A stretch of 64,000 nt of DNA from Roseiarcus sp963748545 (GCA_963748545.1 CAVVJO010000020.1:1-64000), one strand, 5' to 3'. Shown: positions 9,902-20,985, counted from the stretch's first letter. The notes: generated by a model not told the origin, from the letters alone. A program made the numbers and translations.

Positions 9902-11359
9902 GGAGCCCAGGAACGGGTCGAACGAGCCCGGCGTCGGGGCGGGGCCGCGACGAGGAGCGACCAGGGCGACGAGCGATCCGACAACGAAGGCGGCTGCGCC
10001 GACAGCGAGCGCCTCGACGAGGAGTTCTGTCGCCGCCGGAGGCGAACGGACCGCGATAAGCCGCCAAGCGGCGAGCGCCGCCGCCGTCAACGCCGCCGCG
10101 GCCGCAGCGAGGGGCCCTGCGCGTCCTGTCGCCGCCAGCGCCGCAATCGGCGCGGTCATTGCGAGCGTGAGCGCCATCGCGCCGATCAACGCGGTCGCGC
10201 AATCGACCAAGCCTGAGTTGTCGGCCCAGGCGCAAGCGATGACGACCGCCGCCTGGGCGATCCGCATCCGCGCCAGCCGCACGCTGGCGAGCGTCGGGAA
10301 AGGTCGGGCCGGACGGGCCAAGGCCGCTCCGAATGCGCGTGAGGCGCCGAGCACGCCGAGACCGCCAAGCGCCAGCGCCGCGGCGAGCGTAGCCGCGCCC
10401 ATCAGCGACCCCGCGAGTGGGCTGGCCCCGTCGACGTCGCCTTCAACCAGGGACATTGGCGCTGCGGTGAAAGTCAGCGCGGTGAGCGCGCCGAACAGAA
10501 GGATCCCGCCAAGCCCGGATTTCGCCGCCGCGGTGACGTCGCGGCAACCCGCGGTCGGCGGCGCAGCGCCGACCAGGCCCGCCATGCCGATCGCAGCGGC
10601 GGCGAAAGCGGCCAATGCTTCGGGCGACGCGGTGGACGGGAACACGACGGGAGGGGCCATGGGCGTCACCGTGGCCGCGGATGGCAGAATCCAGCCGGCG
10701 AGGGCGATGAGGCCGATGCCCGCGCCCGTTGCGGCCGAGCACCAGACGAGGCTCGCAAGGCCTCCTGCGGCGACAGACGCCACCAGCGCCGCGCCCACGA
10801 TCGCCTCCGCCCACGGCCGGCTGGTCGTGATCATGGTCTCGGCGATCGCGACGGCGGTTCGATATCCGGCGAAGCCAACGAGCGCAGCCGCCCCCGCGAC
10901 GACGACGCCGGAGGCGGCGCGCAACAGAGGGTTCGGAAAGCGGGTGGCGATGACGTCGCTGAGCGACGCCGCGCCAAAACGTCGGATGAGAGGTCCGAGC
11001 GCCGCGGCGCCGAGCCCAACGCCGACCATGGCGCCGCACCAGACCGGGTCAGCGGGCGAATCGAACCGAAGGCCCAGGCCGAGCGCCGCGCCCGCGGCGA
11101 TGGCTGCGACCGCCAGCGCAGCACAAATCGGCGGCCCCTGGCGTCCGGCCGCAATAAACAAGGCGAGCGTTGCGGTGCGGCCGCCGATTCCGAAGACGGC
11201 GATCGCGATCAGCGCAAGGATCGGTCCGAGGGCGCGGATGAGACGGTCCGGCGCGCCGGCGCGGTCGAGCGCCGCGATGGACACCAGGCAGACGGCGAAG
11301 ATCGCCGTAGCGAACCACGCAAGCCCGGCAATGCAACTCGAACTGGGCTCTGACGACAT
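9893..11359 (-). CDS. Polytopic membrane protein, SSS (sodium:solute symporter)-like
   Basis: A 488-residue, very Ala/Gly-rich integral membrane protein with about 12-13 hydrophobic segments. The block RRFGAASLSDVIATRFPNP near residues 124-142 resembles the FGxxSLxDxIxxRF signature of sodium:solute symporters, and the spacing of helices also fits, but the rest is degenerate, so the transported solute and even transport activity are uncertain. It may be a divergent relative with a sensory or structural role. Base composition is uniformly high in GC and there is no partner gene. It overlaps the end of hisN by nine bases (convergent). Confidence 0.6.
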   Translation of the reverse strand: MSSEPSSSCIAGLAWFATAIFAVCLVSIAALDRAGAPDRLIRALGPILALIAIAVFGIGGRTATLALFIAAGRQGPPICAALAVAAIAAGAALGLGLRFDSPADPVWCGAMVGVGLGAAALGPLIRRFGAASLSDVIATRFPNPLLRAASGVVVAGAAALVGFAGYRTAVAIAETMITTSRPWAEAIVGAALVASVAAGGLASLVWCSAATGAGIGLIALAGWILPSAATVTPMAPPVVFPSTASPEALAAFAAAAIGMAGLVGAAPPTAGCRDVTAAAKSGLGGILLFGALTALTFTAAPMSLVEGDVDGASPLAGSLMGAATLAAALALGGLGVLGASRAFGAALARPARPFPTLASVRLARMRIAQAAVVIACAWADNSGLVDCATALIGAMALTLAMTAPIAALAATGRAGPLAAAAAALTAAALAAWRLIAVRSPPAATELLVEALAVGAAAFVVGSLVALVAPRRGPAPTPGSFDPFLGSSR

Positions 11360-11461
11360 ATTCTCAAAAACCGGCGTGAAGCCGCGTCTTATCGGCTCCT
11401 GCCGCTTTCCGCCAACTTGCGCCGCCCCGGCGCTTGTCGTTGGGCGGCTTCGCAGCGGCCC

Positions 11462-12173
11462 TCAGGCGGCCTTGGCCTTCCGGACGATCTTGCCGGATCC
11501 CTCCGCTTTCCGACCGCGCGGCTTCTCGCCCGCGGCCTTCGCTGAAGGAGGCCGGCTATAGCTGTGAGGGCCGCACCAGCCGGGAAGGTAGTCCGCCTCG
11601 CCGGTCTTGGCGATTCTCGAAGCCTCGTCGATCGCCGCCTGGAAATCTGTTTTGATCGTCTTGGCCTTGATGCGCCCGCGAAAGAAATCAGCCCAAAGGA
11701 ATTCGGCGAAAGGAGTCGAAGTCTTTGGCGAAGCCGCCGTTGTTTCGCAGTTCGCCAGCGAGCGAACGATAGGGGTCGTCCTCCATGCCGGTAATCGCTT
11801 TCGGGAGGTCGGCGTAAGGACGACGTCGGCCTTTGCCATCATAAGGATGGGCCCATCCCTTGAAATCCAACATGTTCCAAAAATGGTCCTCCGGCATTCG
11901 GCTAAGGTCGGCGACCACGGTTACGAACACGCTCTCGACGCCTTCTTCGTGGAGGGCGAGCGCAAGATGATGGTGGTCGATGATGTAGTGCTTGCTCCCG
12001 AGCCCGAGAATCGTGGGGACCATGTGTTGTCCGAGAAACTTCTCCAGATCCCTGGCGGCCTTCGTTTTCCACTCGTCGCGCTTGCGACGGACCTCTTGCA
12101 TGCCAACCGTCATCTGTGTCGGCCGCAGGCTAAGGATCGGGGTGGGATGCAAGACGGGTTCTGTAGCGTTCAT
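11462..12173 (-). CDS. ParB-like nuclease family protein (ParBc_2 type, frameshifted)
   Basis: The N-terminal part (LRPTQMTVGMQEVRRKRDEW, YIIDHHHLALALHEEGVE, HPYDGKGRRRPYADLPK, EDDPYRSLAGELRNNGGFAK) matches the putative ParB-like nuclease family known as ParBc_2; family function is unproven. The reading frame breaks near 11720: the next frame supplies the expected continuation TPFAEFLWADFFRGRI and a Lys/Ala/Arg-rich, probably disordered tail ending GKIVRKAKAA. Restoring one base gives about 236 residues. No parA or plasmid gene is near, so this is a free-standing member rather than a partition system. Confidence 0.75.
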
Positions 12174-12370
12174 CCAAAAAATTCCTCGGGGGGCCGATTC
12201 TCGGCGACTGTTGTAAAAGTGTCATGCGTCCTTGTCGCAGTCGAGCGGTTTCGCCAGATCGAGGCGGTCAATCCCTAGGGCGCCGAGGCCGCGGTCATTT
12301 GACCCTCTGGGCAAATCGTGATTTGTCGCCGCGAATCCATCAAGACGATCCCAGGTGAGACCATCCCTCG

Positions 12371-15016
12371 ATGCGTTCTGAACGCTACAATGTGCGCGAG
12401 TCCGAGGCGAAGTGGCGCAAGGCCTGGGCGGATGCGGGCGTCTTCAAGACGCTGAACGCGGACCCTCGGCCAAAATACTACGTGCTCGAGATGTTCCCTT
12501 ACCCATCGGGTCGCATCCATATGGGGCACGTGCGCAACTACGCGATGGGCGACGTCGTCGCCCGGTTCCGGCGCGCCCGCGGCTACAACGTGCTGCATCC
12601 GATGGGCTGGGACGCCTTCGGCATGCCGGCCGAAAACGCCGCGATGAAGAACGACACCCACCCGGCGACCTGGACCTACGCCAACATCGAAACGATGCGC
12701 GGGCAATTGCAGTCGATGGGTCTGTCGCTCGACTGGTCTCGCGAGATCGCGACCTGCGATCCAAGCTATTACCGCCACCAGCAGAAGCTGTTTCTCGACT
12801 TCCTCGCCGAAGGCCTCGTCGCGCGCAAGAAGTCGAAGGTCAACTGGGACCCGGTCGACCACACGGTGCTCGCCAACGAGCAGGTGATCGACGGCCGCGG
12901 CTGGCGCTCGGGCGCGATCGTCGAGCAGCGCGAGCTGACGCAATGGTTTTTCAAGATCACGGATTTTTCGGAGGACCTGCTCTCGAGCCTCGATCGGCTC
13001 GATCGCTGGCCGGAAAAGGTGCGCCTCATGCAGCGCAACTGGATTGGCCGCTCCGAAGGCCTGATGGTCCGGTTCGTCATCGATCCGGCGACGGTCGGCG
13101 TTCTCGATGGCGAGCCAGAGACGGCCGAACTCGAGATCTATACGACCCGGCCCGACACGCTGTTCGGCGCGAAGTTCATGGCGATCGCCCCCGATCATCC
13201 GCTTGCCGCAGCGGCCGCGCGGCATGATCCGGAGCTCGCGGCCTTCATCGAGGAATGCCGCAAGGTCGGCACCTCGGTCGCGGCGATCGAGACGGCGGAG
13301 AAGAAGGGCTACGACACCGGGCTCAAGGTTTTCCATCCATTCGATCCGGAGTGGCGCCTGCCCGTCTATGTCGCCAACTTCATCCTGATGGACTACGGCA
13401 CCGGCGCGATCTTCGGTTGCCCGGCGCACGACCAGCGCGATCTCGACTTCGTCAACGTCTACGGACTGGGCGCGACCCCTGTGGTCTGCCCGCCCGGCGT
13501 CGATCCCGCGACCTTCACCGTCCATGACGTCGCCTATGACGGCGACGGCCTGATGATCAACTCGCGCTTCCTAGACGGAATGACGATCGAGGCCGCGAAA
13601 GAGGAAGTGTCGCGGCGGCTCGAGGCGGTGACGATCGGCAATCGCCCGCAGGCCAAGCGACAGGTGAATTTCAAGCTGCGCGACTGGGGCATATCGCGCC
13701 AGCGCTACTGGGGTTGCCCGATCCCGATCATTCATTGCGAGAGCTGCGGCGTCGTGCCGGTGCCGGAAAAGGATCTGCCGGTGCGGCTGCCAGAGGATGT
13801 GACCTTCGATCAGCCGGGCAATCCGCTTGACCGGCATCCGACGTGGAAGCACGTCGCCTGCCCGGATTGCGGAGGGCCGGCGCGGCGCGAGACCGACACG
13901 ATGGATACATTCGTCGATTTGTCGTGGTATTTCGCTCGCTTCACCGATCCGACCAACGAGACCGCGCCGACCGACCCAGCCGTCGCCGACCACTGGTTGC
14001 CGGTCGATCAGTACATCGGCGGCATCGAGCACGCGATTCTGCATCTGCTCTATTCGCGCTTCTTCACCCGCGCCATGCGCAAGTGCGGCCATCTCGCGCT
14101 CGACGAGCCGTTTGCGGGACTCTTCACCCAGGGCATGGTGGTTCACGAGACCTACCGCGATGCGGCGGGACAGTGGGTTGCGCCGACGGAGGTGCAGATC
14201 GACGCCGACGGCGGCGCGCGCCGCGCGGTGCTGATCGATACCGGCGAGCCGATCGAGATCGGGCCGGTCGAGAAGATGTCGAAGTCGAAGCGCAACACGG
14301 TCGACCCCGACGAGATCATCGAGACCTACGGCGCCGATACAGCGCGCTGGTTCATGCTGTCCGATTCGCCGCCTGAGCGCGACGTGATCTGGACCGAGGC
14401 CGGCGTACAAGGCGCGTACAAGCAGACCCAGCGGCTTTGGCGGCTCGTGTGCGAGATCGAGCGTGTCGTCGGCGCCGAGCGCCCGGCCCGTCCGGAGGCG
14501 TTCGGCGACGAAGCCAAGCGCATCCGGCAGGTCGCCCACGCGGCGCTGGCCAAGATCGAGGACGAGATCGAACGGCTGCGCTTCAACGTGTGCATCGCCC
14601 AAATCTACGAATTCGCCAATGCGCTGTCCGCCGCGGTCGGCGCGATCGAGACCACCCCGGTCCCCGATGATCTACGCTGGGCGTTCGCCGAGGCGGGCGA
14701 CATCCTCGTCCACTGCTTCGCGCCGATGATGCCGCATCTGGCGGAGGAATGCTGGGAGGTTCTCGGACACACGACGTTCGTCGCTGAGAGCCCTTGGCCG
14801 GTCGCCGACCGCAGCCTGATCGTCTCCGACAGCGTGACTTATGTCGCTCAGGTCAACGGCAAGAAGCGCGGCGAATTGACGGTGGCTCGCGACGCCGACA
14901 AGGGCGCGATCGAAAAGGCGGCGCTCGCCCTCGACGGCGTCTTGCGGGCGATGGATAATAAGCCTGCCCGCAAGGTGATTATCGTCCCCAACAGGATCGT
15001 CAATGTCGTGGTCTAG
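12371..15016 (+). CDS. leuS: Leucyl-tRNA synthetase
   Basis: Charges tRNA-Leu with leucine in the cytosol. The 881-residue protein is full length for a bacterial class I LeuRS: HIGH motif in YPSGRIHMGHVRNYAMGD, the CP1 editing domain with TTRPDTLFGAKFMAIAPDH, the zinc-site-like Cys pairs (CESCG and CPDCGG), the KMSKS loop in VEKMSKSKRNTVDPDEII, an anticodon-binding domain, and the C-terminal NGKKRGELTVARDADK. The start ATG at 12371 matches the conserved MRSERYNVRESEAKWRKAW. Its 3' end overlaps lptE by 14 bases. Confidence 0.98.
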   Translation: MRSERYNVRESEAKWRKAWADAGVFKTLNADPRPKYYVLEMFPYPSGRIHMGHVRNYAMGDVVARFRRARGYNVLHPMGWDAFGMPAENAAMKNDTHPATWTYANIETMRGQLQSMGLSLDWSREIATCDPSYYRHQQKLFLDFLAEGLVARKKSKVNWDPVDHTVLANEQVIDGRGWRSGAIVEQRELTQWFFKITDFSEDLLSSLDRLDRWPEKVRLMQRNWIGRSEGLMVRFVIDPATVGVLDGEPETAELEIYTTRPDTLFGAKFMAIAPDHPLAAAAARHDPELAAFIEECRKVGTSVAAIETAEKKGYDTGLKVFHPFDPEWRLPVYVANFILMDYGTGAIFGCPAHDQRDLDFVNVYGLGATPVVCPPGVDPATFTVHDVAYDGDGLMINSRFLDGMTIEAAKEEVSRRLEAVTIGNRPQAKRQVNFKLRDWGISRQRYWGCPIPIIHCESCGVVPVPEKDLPVRLPEDVTFDQPGNPLDRHPTWKHVACPDCGGPARRETDTMDTFVDLSWYFARFTDPTNETAPTDPAVADHWLPVDQYIGGIEHAILHLLYSRFFTRAMRKCGHLALDEPFAGLFTQGMVVHETYRDAAGQWVAPTEVQIDADGGARRAVLIDTGEPIEIGPVEKMSKSKRNTVDPDEIIETYGADTARWFMLSDSPPERDVIWTEAGVQGAYKQTQRLWRLVCEIERVVGAERPARPEAFGDEAKRIRQVAHAALAKIEDEIERLRFNVCIAQIYEFANALSAAVGAIETTPVPDDLRWAFAEAGDILVHCFAPMMPHLAEECWEVLGHTTFVAESPWPVADRSLIVSDSVTYVAQVNGKKRGELTVARDADKGAIEKAALALDGVLRAMDNKPARKVIIVPNRIVNVVV

Positions 15017-15515
15017 GATTGCCGCTTGCGCGGCCGCGCTTGGTCTCGCCGCTGGCCTCTCCGGCTGCTTTCAGCCGCTCTACAGCGAATCGGCGCATCC
15101 GGGCCTCGTCGAAGACCTGCGCGCCATCGAGGTCTCGCCGATCCCGCTCCGCATCGGCCATTATCTCGGCGAAGACCTGATCGCGGACCTCAACGGCACC
15201 GGCCAGACAACGACGCCGAAATACCGACTTGCGGTCAGGATCTCGACCGGCGTGCAGACGCCGACGGTCAACTCCGAGACGGGAGTCGCTTCGTCGGCGA
15301 CGTTGACTGGCGATGCGGACTACTCTCTGATCCAGATCGACGGCGGCAAGGAAGTCGCGAAGGGCACGGCCAACGCCGCCGCAGCCTACGATCGCACGAC
15401 CCAGCGCTACGCGGACCTTCGCGCCTCGCGCGACGCGGAAATCCGTCTCGCTCGCGCGCTGTCGCAGGAGATTTCCCTCCGCCTCGCGTCGCAACTCGCC
15501 GCGAAGTCGCCTTAG
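15003..15515 (+). CDS. lptE: LPS-assembly lipoprotein LptE
   Basis: LptE plugs the LptD beta-barrel and helps insert lipopolysaccharide in the outer membrane. The 170-residue protein has a lipoprotein signal with the lipobox LSGC at residues 19-22, then FQPLYSE and a repeat-poor C-terminus, as in alphaproteobacterial LptE. The start ATG lies inside the end of leuS, an overlap that suggests translational coupling and matches the common leuS-lptE order. In many relatives holA follows; here a peptide ABC transporter follows instead. Confidence 0.88.
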   Translation: MSWSRIAACAAALGLAAGLSGCFQPLYSESAHPGLVEDLRAIEVSPIPLRIGHYLGEDLIADLNGTGQTTTPKYRLAVRISTGVQTPTVNSETGVASSATLTGDADYSLIQIDGGKEVAKGTANAAAAYDRTTQRYADLRASRDAEIRLARALSQEISLRLASQLAAKSP

Positions 15516-15557
15516 AGGCCTTGTGCCGCATTCGTCATAGGCACTAGCCTGACGGAG

Positions 15558-16505
15558 ATGCTCCTCTACCTCCTTCAGCGGTTCGCCGTCCTGGCCGCAA
15601 CTCTCGTCGTCGCCTCTCTCGTCGTCTTTGCGGTCATGGAGATTCTTCCTGGGAACGCCGCCGAGACGATTCTCGGGCCGACAGCGACTCCCGAGGCGGT
15701 GGCGGCGCTCGCCCACAAGCTTGGCCTCGACCTGCCGCTTCACGTCCGCTACGCGCGCTGGATCGCCGGACTCCTACGCGGCGATCTCGGCGTCTCCTAC
15801 GCCTACGGGTCGCCGATCGCGCCGCTGATCGGCGCGAGCCTCGCCGTCAGCCTGCCGTTAGCGTTCATGGCGATGGCGCTGTCGGCGGCGATCGCGCTCG
15901 CGGCCGGCGTCTACGCGGCCGACCGGCGCGGGCGCGCGGGCGACGCGATGGTGATGGGCATGACGCAGATCGGCCTCGCCGTTCCGAATTTCTGGCTGGC
16001 GATCCTGATGGTGATCGTTTTCGCGGTCACGTTGAGGCTCGTGCCCGCGGGCGGCTTTCCCGGCTGGGCTTACCCCGGCCGGGCGATCGGGGCGCTGATC
16101 CTGCCGGCGGTCGCGCTCGGCGTCGTCCAGGCGGCGATCCTGACCCGCGTCACCCGGTCCGCGCTGATCGAGGCCATGGGCGAAGACTACATGCGCACCG
16201 CGCGCGCCAAGGGCGTGTCGCGAACTGCGGCGCTGTGGCGCGACGCGCTTCCCAATGCGCTTGTGCCGGTGCTGACGATCATGGGCCTGCAGTTCGCCAA
16301 CCTGATCGCCGGCGCGATCGTGGTCGAGAACGTATTCGTTTTGCCCGGCCTCGGGCGGCTGATGCTGCAATCGATCTCCAACCGCGATACGCCGGTGGTC
16401 CAGGACTGCGTGATGCTGACCGCCATCCTGGTGATTGGCCTCAATTTCCTGGTCGACGTGGCCTGCGCGGCAATCGATCCTCGGCTCCGGAGCCGATCGG
16501 CGTGA
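15558..16505 (+). CDS. Peptide/nickel-type ABC importer permease 1 (DppB/OppB family)
   Basis: Inner-membrane channel subunit. The 315-residue protein begins LLYLLQRFAVLAATLVVASL, has VVFAVMEILPGNAAETILGP, six hydrophobic segments, and the cytoplasmic coupling motif region YMRTARAKGVSRTAALWRDA (EAA loop), ending VDVACAAIDPRLRSRS. First gene of a four-gene operon (two permeases, two ATPases) with overlapping or adjacent ends; it lies 42 bases after lptE. The substrate cannot be told; Dpp, Opp, nickel and glutathione importers share this fold. Confidence 0.93.
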   Translation: MLLYLLQRFAVLAATLVVASLVVFAVMEILPGNAAETILGPTATPEAVAALAHKLGLDLPLHVRYARWIAGLLRGDLGVSYAYGSPIAPLIGASLAVSLPLAFMAMALSAAIALAAGVYAADRRGRAGDAMVMGMTQIGLAVPNFWLAILMVIVFAVTLRLVPAGGFPGWAYPGRAIGALILPAVALGVVQAAILTRVTRSALIEAMGEDYMRTARAKGVSRTAALWRDALPNALVPVLTIMGLQFANLIAGAIVVENVFVLPGLGRLMLQSISNRDTPVVQDCVMLTAILVIGLNFLVDVACAAIDPRLRSRSA

Positions 16506-17329
16506 GGAGCCTTTCCCGCGGCGGACTCAGTCTTTGGCTAGGCGGCGCCCTCGTCGCCGCGCTGCTGCTGATGGCTGCCGTCTCGCTTGTCTGGACGCCA
16601 TACCCGCCCGGCGCCATCGACATTCCTCACAAACTTGCGCCGCCCTCATTCGCCCACTGGTTCGGCACCGACCACCTAGGTCGCGACGTCGCCTCTCAGA
16701 TCATCGCGGGAGCGCGGATCTCGATCCTGGTCGGCGTCGTGGCGGTCGGCATCGGCCTTGTCTTCGGCGTCGCGCTCGGCCTTTTCGCGGCCTTTCGGAA
16801 GGGCATCGTCGAGGACGGCCTGATGAAGGCCTGCGACTTCGTCTTCGCCTTTCCGGCGCTGCTGTCGGCGATCATGTTGACCGCGACCTTCGGGGCCGGC
16901 GTCGTGAACGCGATCGTGGCGATCGGAATTTCCAACGTGCCGATCATCGCCAAGCTCGCCCGCGCGACCGCCAATTCCGTGCTGGCGCGCGAATATGCGC
17001 TCGCCGCACGGGCGGCCGGCCGAGGTCCCTTGGGAATCGCCTTCGACCACGTGCTGCCCAACATCGCTCCGGCGTTGATCGTCCAGGCGACGATCCAGTT
17101 CGCCATCGCGATCCTCGCGGAGGCGGCGCTCTCCTATCTCGGGCTCGGCGCGCAGCCGCCGCAGGCCTCGTGGGGCCGGATGCTCTCGGACGCGCAGAAC
17201 GTGCTCTACAATGCGCCGCACCTCGCCATCTATCCCGGCGCCGCCATTGCGCTCAGCGTGCTCGGCCTCAATCTTCTCGGCGACGGTTTGCGCGACGCGC
17301 TCGACCCCAAGCTCAAGGCGCGGTCCTGA
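16502..17329 (+). CDS. Peptide/nickel-type ABC importer permease 2 (DppC/OppC family)
   Basis: Second channel subunit, 275 residues, with the DppC features: the periplasmic block FGTDHLGRDVASQIIAGARI, the EAA-loop REYALAARAAGRGPLGIAFD, and the end WGRMLSDAQN ... LNLLGDGLRDALDPKLKA. The GTG start at 16502 overlaps the previous stop by four bases (GTGA), showing translational coupling; longer starts would lie inside dppB. Partner of the permease at 15558. Confidence 0.93.
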   Translation: MRSLSRGGLSLWLGGALVAALLLMAAVSLVWTPYPPGAIDIPHKLAPPSFAHWFGTDHLGRDVASQIIAGARISILVGVVAVGIGLVFGVALGLFAAFRKGIVEDGLMKACDFVFAFPALLSAIMLTATFGAGVVNAIVAIGISNVPIIAKLARATANSVLAREYALAARAAGRGPLGIAFDHVLPNIAPALIVQATIQFAIAILAEAALSYLGLGAQPPQASWGRMLSDAQNVLYNAPHLAIYPGAAIALSVLGLNLLGDGLRDALDPKLKARS

Positions 17330-17330
17330 G

Positions 17331-18300
17331 ATGCTGCTCGAGGTGAAAGACCTCATTGTCGACCTGCCGGGGGACGGCGGCGCCGTCCGGATCGTCAACG
17401 GCGCGACCTTCCGCCTCGACGAGGGCGAGAGCCTAGGGGTCGTGGGCGAATCCGGCTCGGGAAAGACGATGACCGCGCTCGCGCTGATGGGCCTGACGCC
17501 GGAGGGCGCCCGGATCGGCGGCTCAATCCGCTTCGAGGCGCGCGAGATGGTCGGGCTCGACGAGGAGGCGATGCGCCGCTTGCGCGGCGACCGGATCGCC
17601 ATGGTGTTCCAGGAGCCTATGACGGCGCTGAACCCGTTGCGCCGCGTCGGCGCCCAGGTCGCCGAGCCGCTCGTCCTGCATCGCGGCCTGAACCGCAGGG
17701 CGGCTTACGCCGAGGCGGTGCGCCTGCTCGAGCATGTCCGCGTCGCCGACCCCGAGCGCGCCGCGCAGAGCTATCCGTTCGGCCTCTCCGGGGGTGAACG
17801 GCAGCGGGCGCTGATCGCCATGGCGATCGGCTGCGGCCCGCAACTCGTGATCGCCGACGAGCCGACCACGGCGCTCGACGTCACCGTGCAAGCGCGCATT
17901 CTCGCCCTGATCGATGGGCTTCGCGCCGAATCGAAGACCGCGCTGATCCTCGTCAGCCACGACCTTGCGATCGTCGCCGGCCATTGCGACCGGGTGATCG
18001 TGATGTATGGCGGCATGATCCTCGAGAGCGGGCCGGTCGACCTCGTGCTCAGGGAGCCGAGGAACCCGTACACGCGGGCGCTGCTCGAAGCGCGCCCCGC
18101 GCCCGGCGCCCCGCGCGGCCAGCGCCTCAAGACGATTCCGGGTTCGCCCCCGCACCATCGGGAGGTTGGCCCCGGCTGCCCGTTCGCCGGGCGCTGCGAG
18201 CTGACGGCCGAGGTCTGCCGCAAGGCGCCCCGCCGGCGGTCGCGTTCGGCCCCGAACACGTTTCGCGCTGCTGGCGCGCGAGCGAACTCGAGGCCCGCGT

Positions 18301-18304
<4 letters not shown>
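17331..18304 (+). CDS. Peptide ABC importer ATPase 1 (DppD/OppD family, C-terminal frameshift)
   Basis: One of the two motor subunits. It has Walker A GESGSGKTMTALALMG, signature LSGGERQRALIAMA, Walker B LVIADEPTTALDVTVQ and the switch His in LVSHDLAI. The Cys-rich oligopeptide-ATPase tail (CPFAGRCELTAEVC) follows. Near 18225, in a run of C, the reading frame is lost; one restored base gives the expected end RKAPPAVAFGPEHVSRCW ... ELEARV and a stop at 18302-18304 overlapping the next start (ATGA). As sequenced, the frame would fuse into nonsense over the next gene. The start at 17331 follows the permease stop by one base. Confidence 0.9.
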
Positions 18305-19269
<965 letters not shown>

Positions 19270-19283
19270 GTGGAGGAGCGGAT

Positions 19284-19353
19284 GGAGGGGCGCGTCTCGC
19301 GCTCCTCTTATGACCTCAGGGTGAGGGTTGGGCGGCGAGGACGCCGCCCCTCC
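19284..19353 (+). repeat. Paired-palindrome element, copy A
   Basis: Unit Y (GGAGGGGCGCGTCTCGCGCT, ending CCTC) at 19284-19307 and unit Z (GGGCGGCGAGGACGCCGCCC) at 19330-19349. It lies between the convergent 3' ends of the importer ATPase and the Gfo/Idh gene. It shares its two-unit plan with copies at 45858, 56774, 57891 and 61779 (forward orientation here). It could act as a bidirectional terminator or REP-like mobile unit. Confidence 0.7.
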
Positions 19354-19365
19354 AGGGGCGGGGCG

Positions 19366-20460
19366 CTACAGCTCCACCTTGATCGTGCGCCCCTCCGAGG
19401 AACTTTGTCTGGCCAATTCCAGCATCTGAATGACGCGGACTCCGTCCTCCGCCGTGAGAGCGAGGGGCGCTGCGTCGAGGATCGCGTCGCGGACGTTTCT
19501 ATAGAAGCCGCGATAGTCGCCGACCTCGGTCTTCACCAAACGCTCGACCAGCCTCTCCGGAGCGGCCGGATCGGGCGCGACCGTCAGCTTGCCCCACGCC
19601 GACTCGGGTTCTTGCAACCACACCTCGGGGGACCCCTCCAAGGGGACTTCGGCGCCGCCGACCACGGCCGGCTCCTGAGGATCGAGCCCATATTTCAGGA
19701 AGCTGCCCTTCGTCCCGTGCAGCAGGAACCGGGGCGCGTTTTCGCAGGCCAGGTAGCTGGTCCGGCAATGCGCAAGCAACCGTTTGCCGTTCGCTCTCGA
19801 ATAGCTCAGCGTAATGTCGAAAGCGTCCTCGATCGCGGTCTCGTCCCGGTCCGACCGGACGCTCGCCGTGATCGAGTCCGGCAGGCCGAAGAGCCCCAGC
19901 GCCTGATCGACAAGATGGCACCCCAGGTCGAACAGCATGCCGTTCGCCGGATTCTCCGCCTCCTGCCATTTGCCCTCGGCCGGCACGGGGCGGAACCGGT
20001 CGAAGTGGGATTCGAACGTGACGAGCCGCCCCAGGGCCTGCTCGGCGATCAGCTTCTTCACCGTCAGGAAATCCCCGTCCCAGCGGCGATTGTGAAACGG
20101 AACCAGCACCAGCCCGTTGCGCTTGGCGAGGCGGTCGAGCGCCAAGGCCTGTTGGCTGGTCGCGGCGAACGGCTTGTCGATGACGACGTGCTTCCCCGCC
20201 TCAAGGGCTTGCTTGGCAAAATCAAAATGCGTGGCGTTCGGCGTCGTGACGACGACCAGTCCGATCGCCCGGTTCGCCAGCAACTCGTCGAGCGAGCGGG
20301 CGATCTCAGCGGCAGGATAGGCGCGAGCGGCCTCGTCGCCCTTGCGTTGGACAATCCCCGCCACGCGGAGCCCGGTCACGGCATGGACGAAGGGCGCATG
20401 AAAGACGCGCCCGCCCAGTCCAAAGCCAACAATTCCAACGCCAATCTCTCGGTCCGCCAT
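19366..20460 (-). CDS. Gfo/Idh/MocA-family oxidoreductase
   Basis: NAD(P)-dependent sugar or sugar-derivative dehydrogenase. The 364-residue protein has a Rossmann start VGIVGFGLGGRVFHAPFV, VVVTTPNATHFDFAKQAL, the catalytic EAGKHVVIDKPFAAT (Lys of DKPFA) and the C-terminal-domain block NGMLFDLGCHLVDQALGLFG with the conserved Asp/His pair. The substrate is not predictable. Convergent with the importer operon and separated from it by palindrome copy A. Confidence 0.9.
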   Translation of the reverse strand: MADREIGVGIVGFGLGGRVFHAPFVHAVTGLRVAGIVQRKGDEAARAYPAAEIARSLDELLANRAIGLVVVTTPNATHFDFAKQALEAGKHVVIDKPFAATSQQALALDRLAKRNGLVLVPFHNRRWDGDFLTVKKLIAEQALGRLVTFESHFDRFRPVPAEGKWQEAENPANGMLFDLGCHLVDQALGLFGLPDSITASVRSDRDETAIEDAFDITLSYSRANGKRLLAHCRTSYLACENAPRFLLHGTKGSFLKYGLDPQEPAVVGGAEVPLEGSPEVWLQEPESAWGKLTVAPDPAAPERLVERLVKTEVGDYRGFYRNVRDAILDAAPLALTAEDGVRVIQMLELARQSSSEGRTIKVEL

Positions 20461-20715
20461 TCTGCCCTCTATGCGCTCGCTCGGAGCTGGCCTACCAGGT
20501 CAACGCGCAACGCGCCGCTTCGAGGCTGACCCTCGCCATTACTCTAGAAGGACATTCTCTTTTTGTCAAGAAAATGATCTACTCGTTCTGATTTTATGGA
20601 TTTTGGGCGGGTGCAGATCGCGTTCGCTGCCGTTCGCGATGAGCCACTCCCGACGGTGCGAGATCGAAAACGCAGTGACCGTGCCTCTAAGTCGCCGACG
20701 ATGGCGCAGACAGCG

Positions 20716-20985
20716 TCAGCTTTCGTCTGACCATTTCGAGGTGAAGCCGGGCGGACGCTCCGGCGGCAGGCGGTAGAGATCGTTGCCGTCCTGATCGAGG
20801 AGGCCGGTGCGGCGCGGATGCGTCTCCGACACGATGACGTCGATCGAGGATCTGTCGATCTTCCAGTAGTCGTCGCCCACGTACGATCGCTCGGGATGCG
20901 TCTCGCGGCGGATTCCGATATAGCGTGGCACGGGCGGACTTTGCTCCTTCAGTCTTGAGGGCTCATGGGCGGCGTGAACATTCAC
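20716..20985 (-). CDS. Hypothetical protein, 89 residues
   Basis: A small soluble protein with no motif I can assign. It contains PRYIGIRRETHPERSYVGDD, IDVIVSETHPRRTGLLDQDG and ends LYRLPPERPPGFTSKWSDES. Its composition and codon use look coding; the GLLDQDGNDLYR segment resembles small conserved hypothetical proteins of Hyphomicrobiales, from memory only. Flanking gaps (20461-20715 and 20986-21265) show no other gene. Confidence 0.55.
   Translation of the reverse strand: MNVHAAHEPSRLKEQSPPVPRYIGIRRETHPERSYVGDDYWKIDRSSIDVIVSETHPRRTGLLDQDGNDLYRLPPERPPGFTSKWSDES

Noticed and set aside
12275..14602. Long minus-strand frames opposite leuS
   Set aside because: leuS is certain on the plus strand; the antisense frames are typical high-GC third-position shadows.
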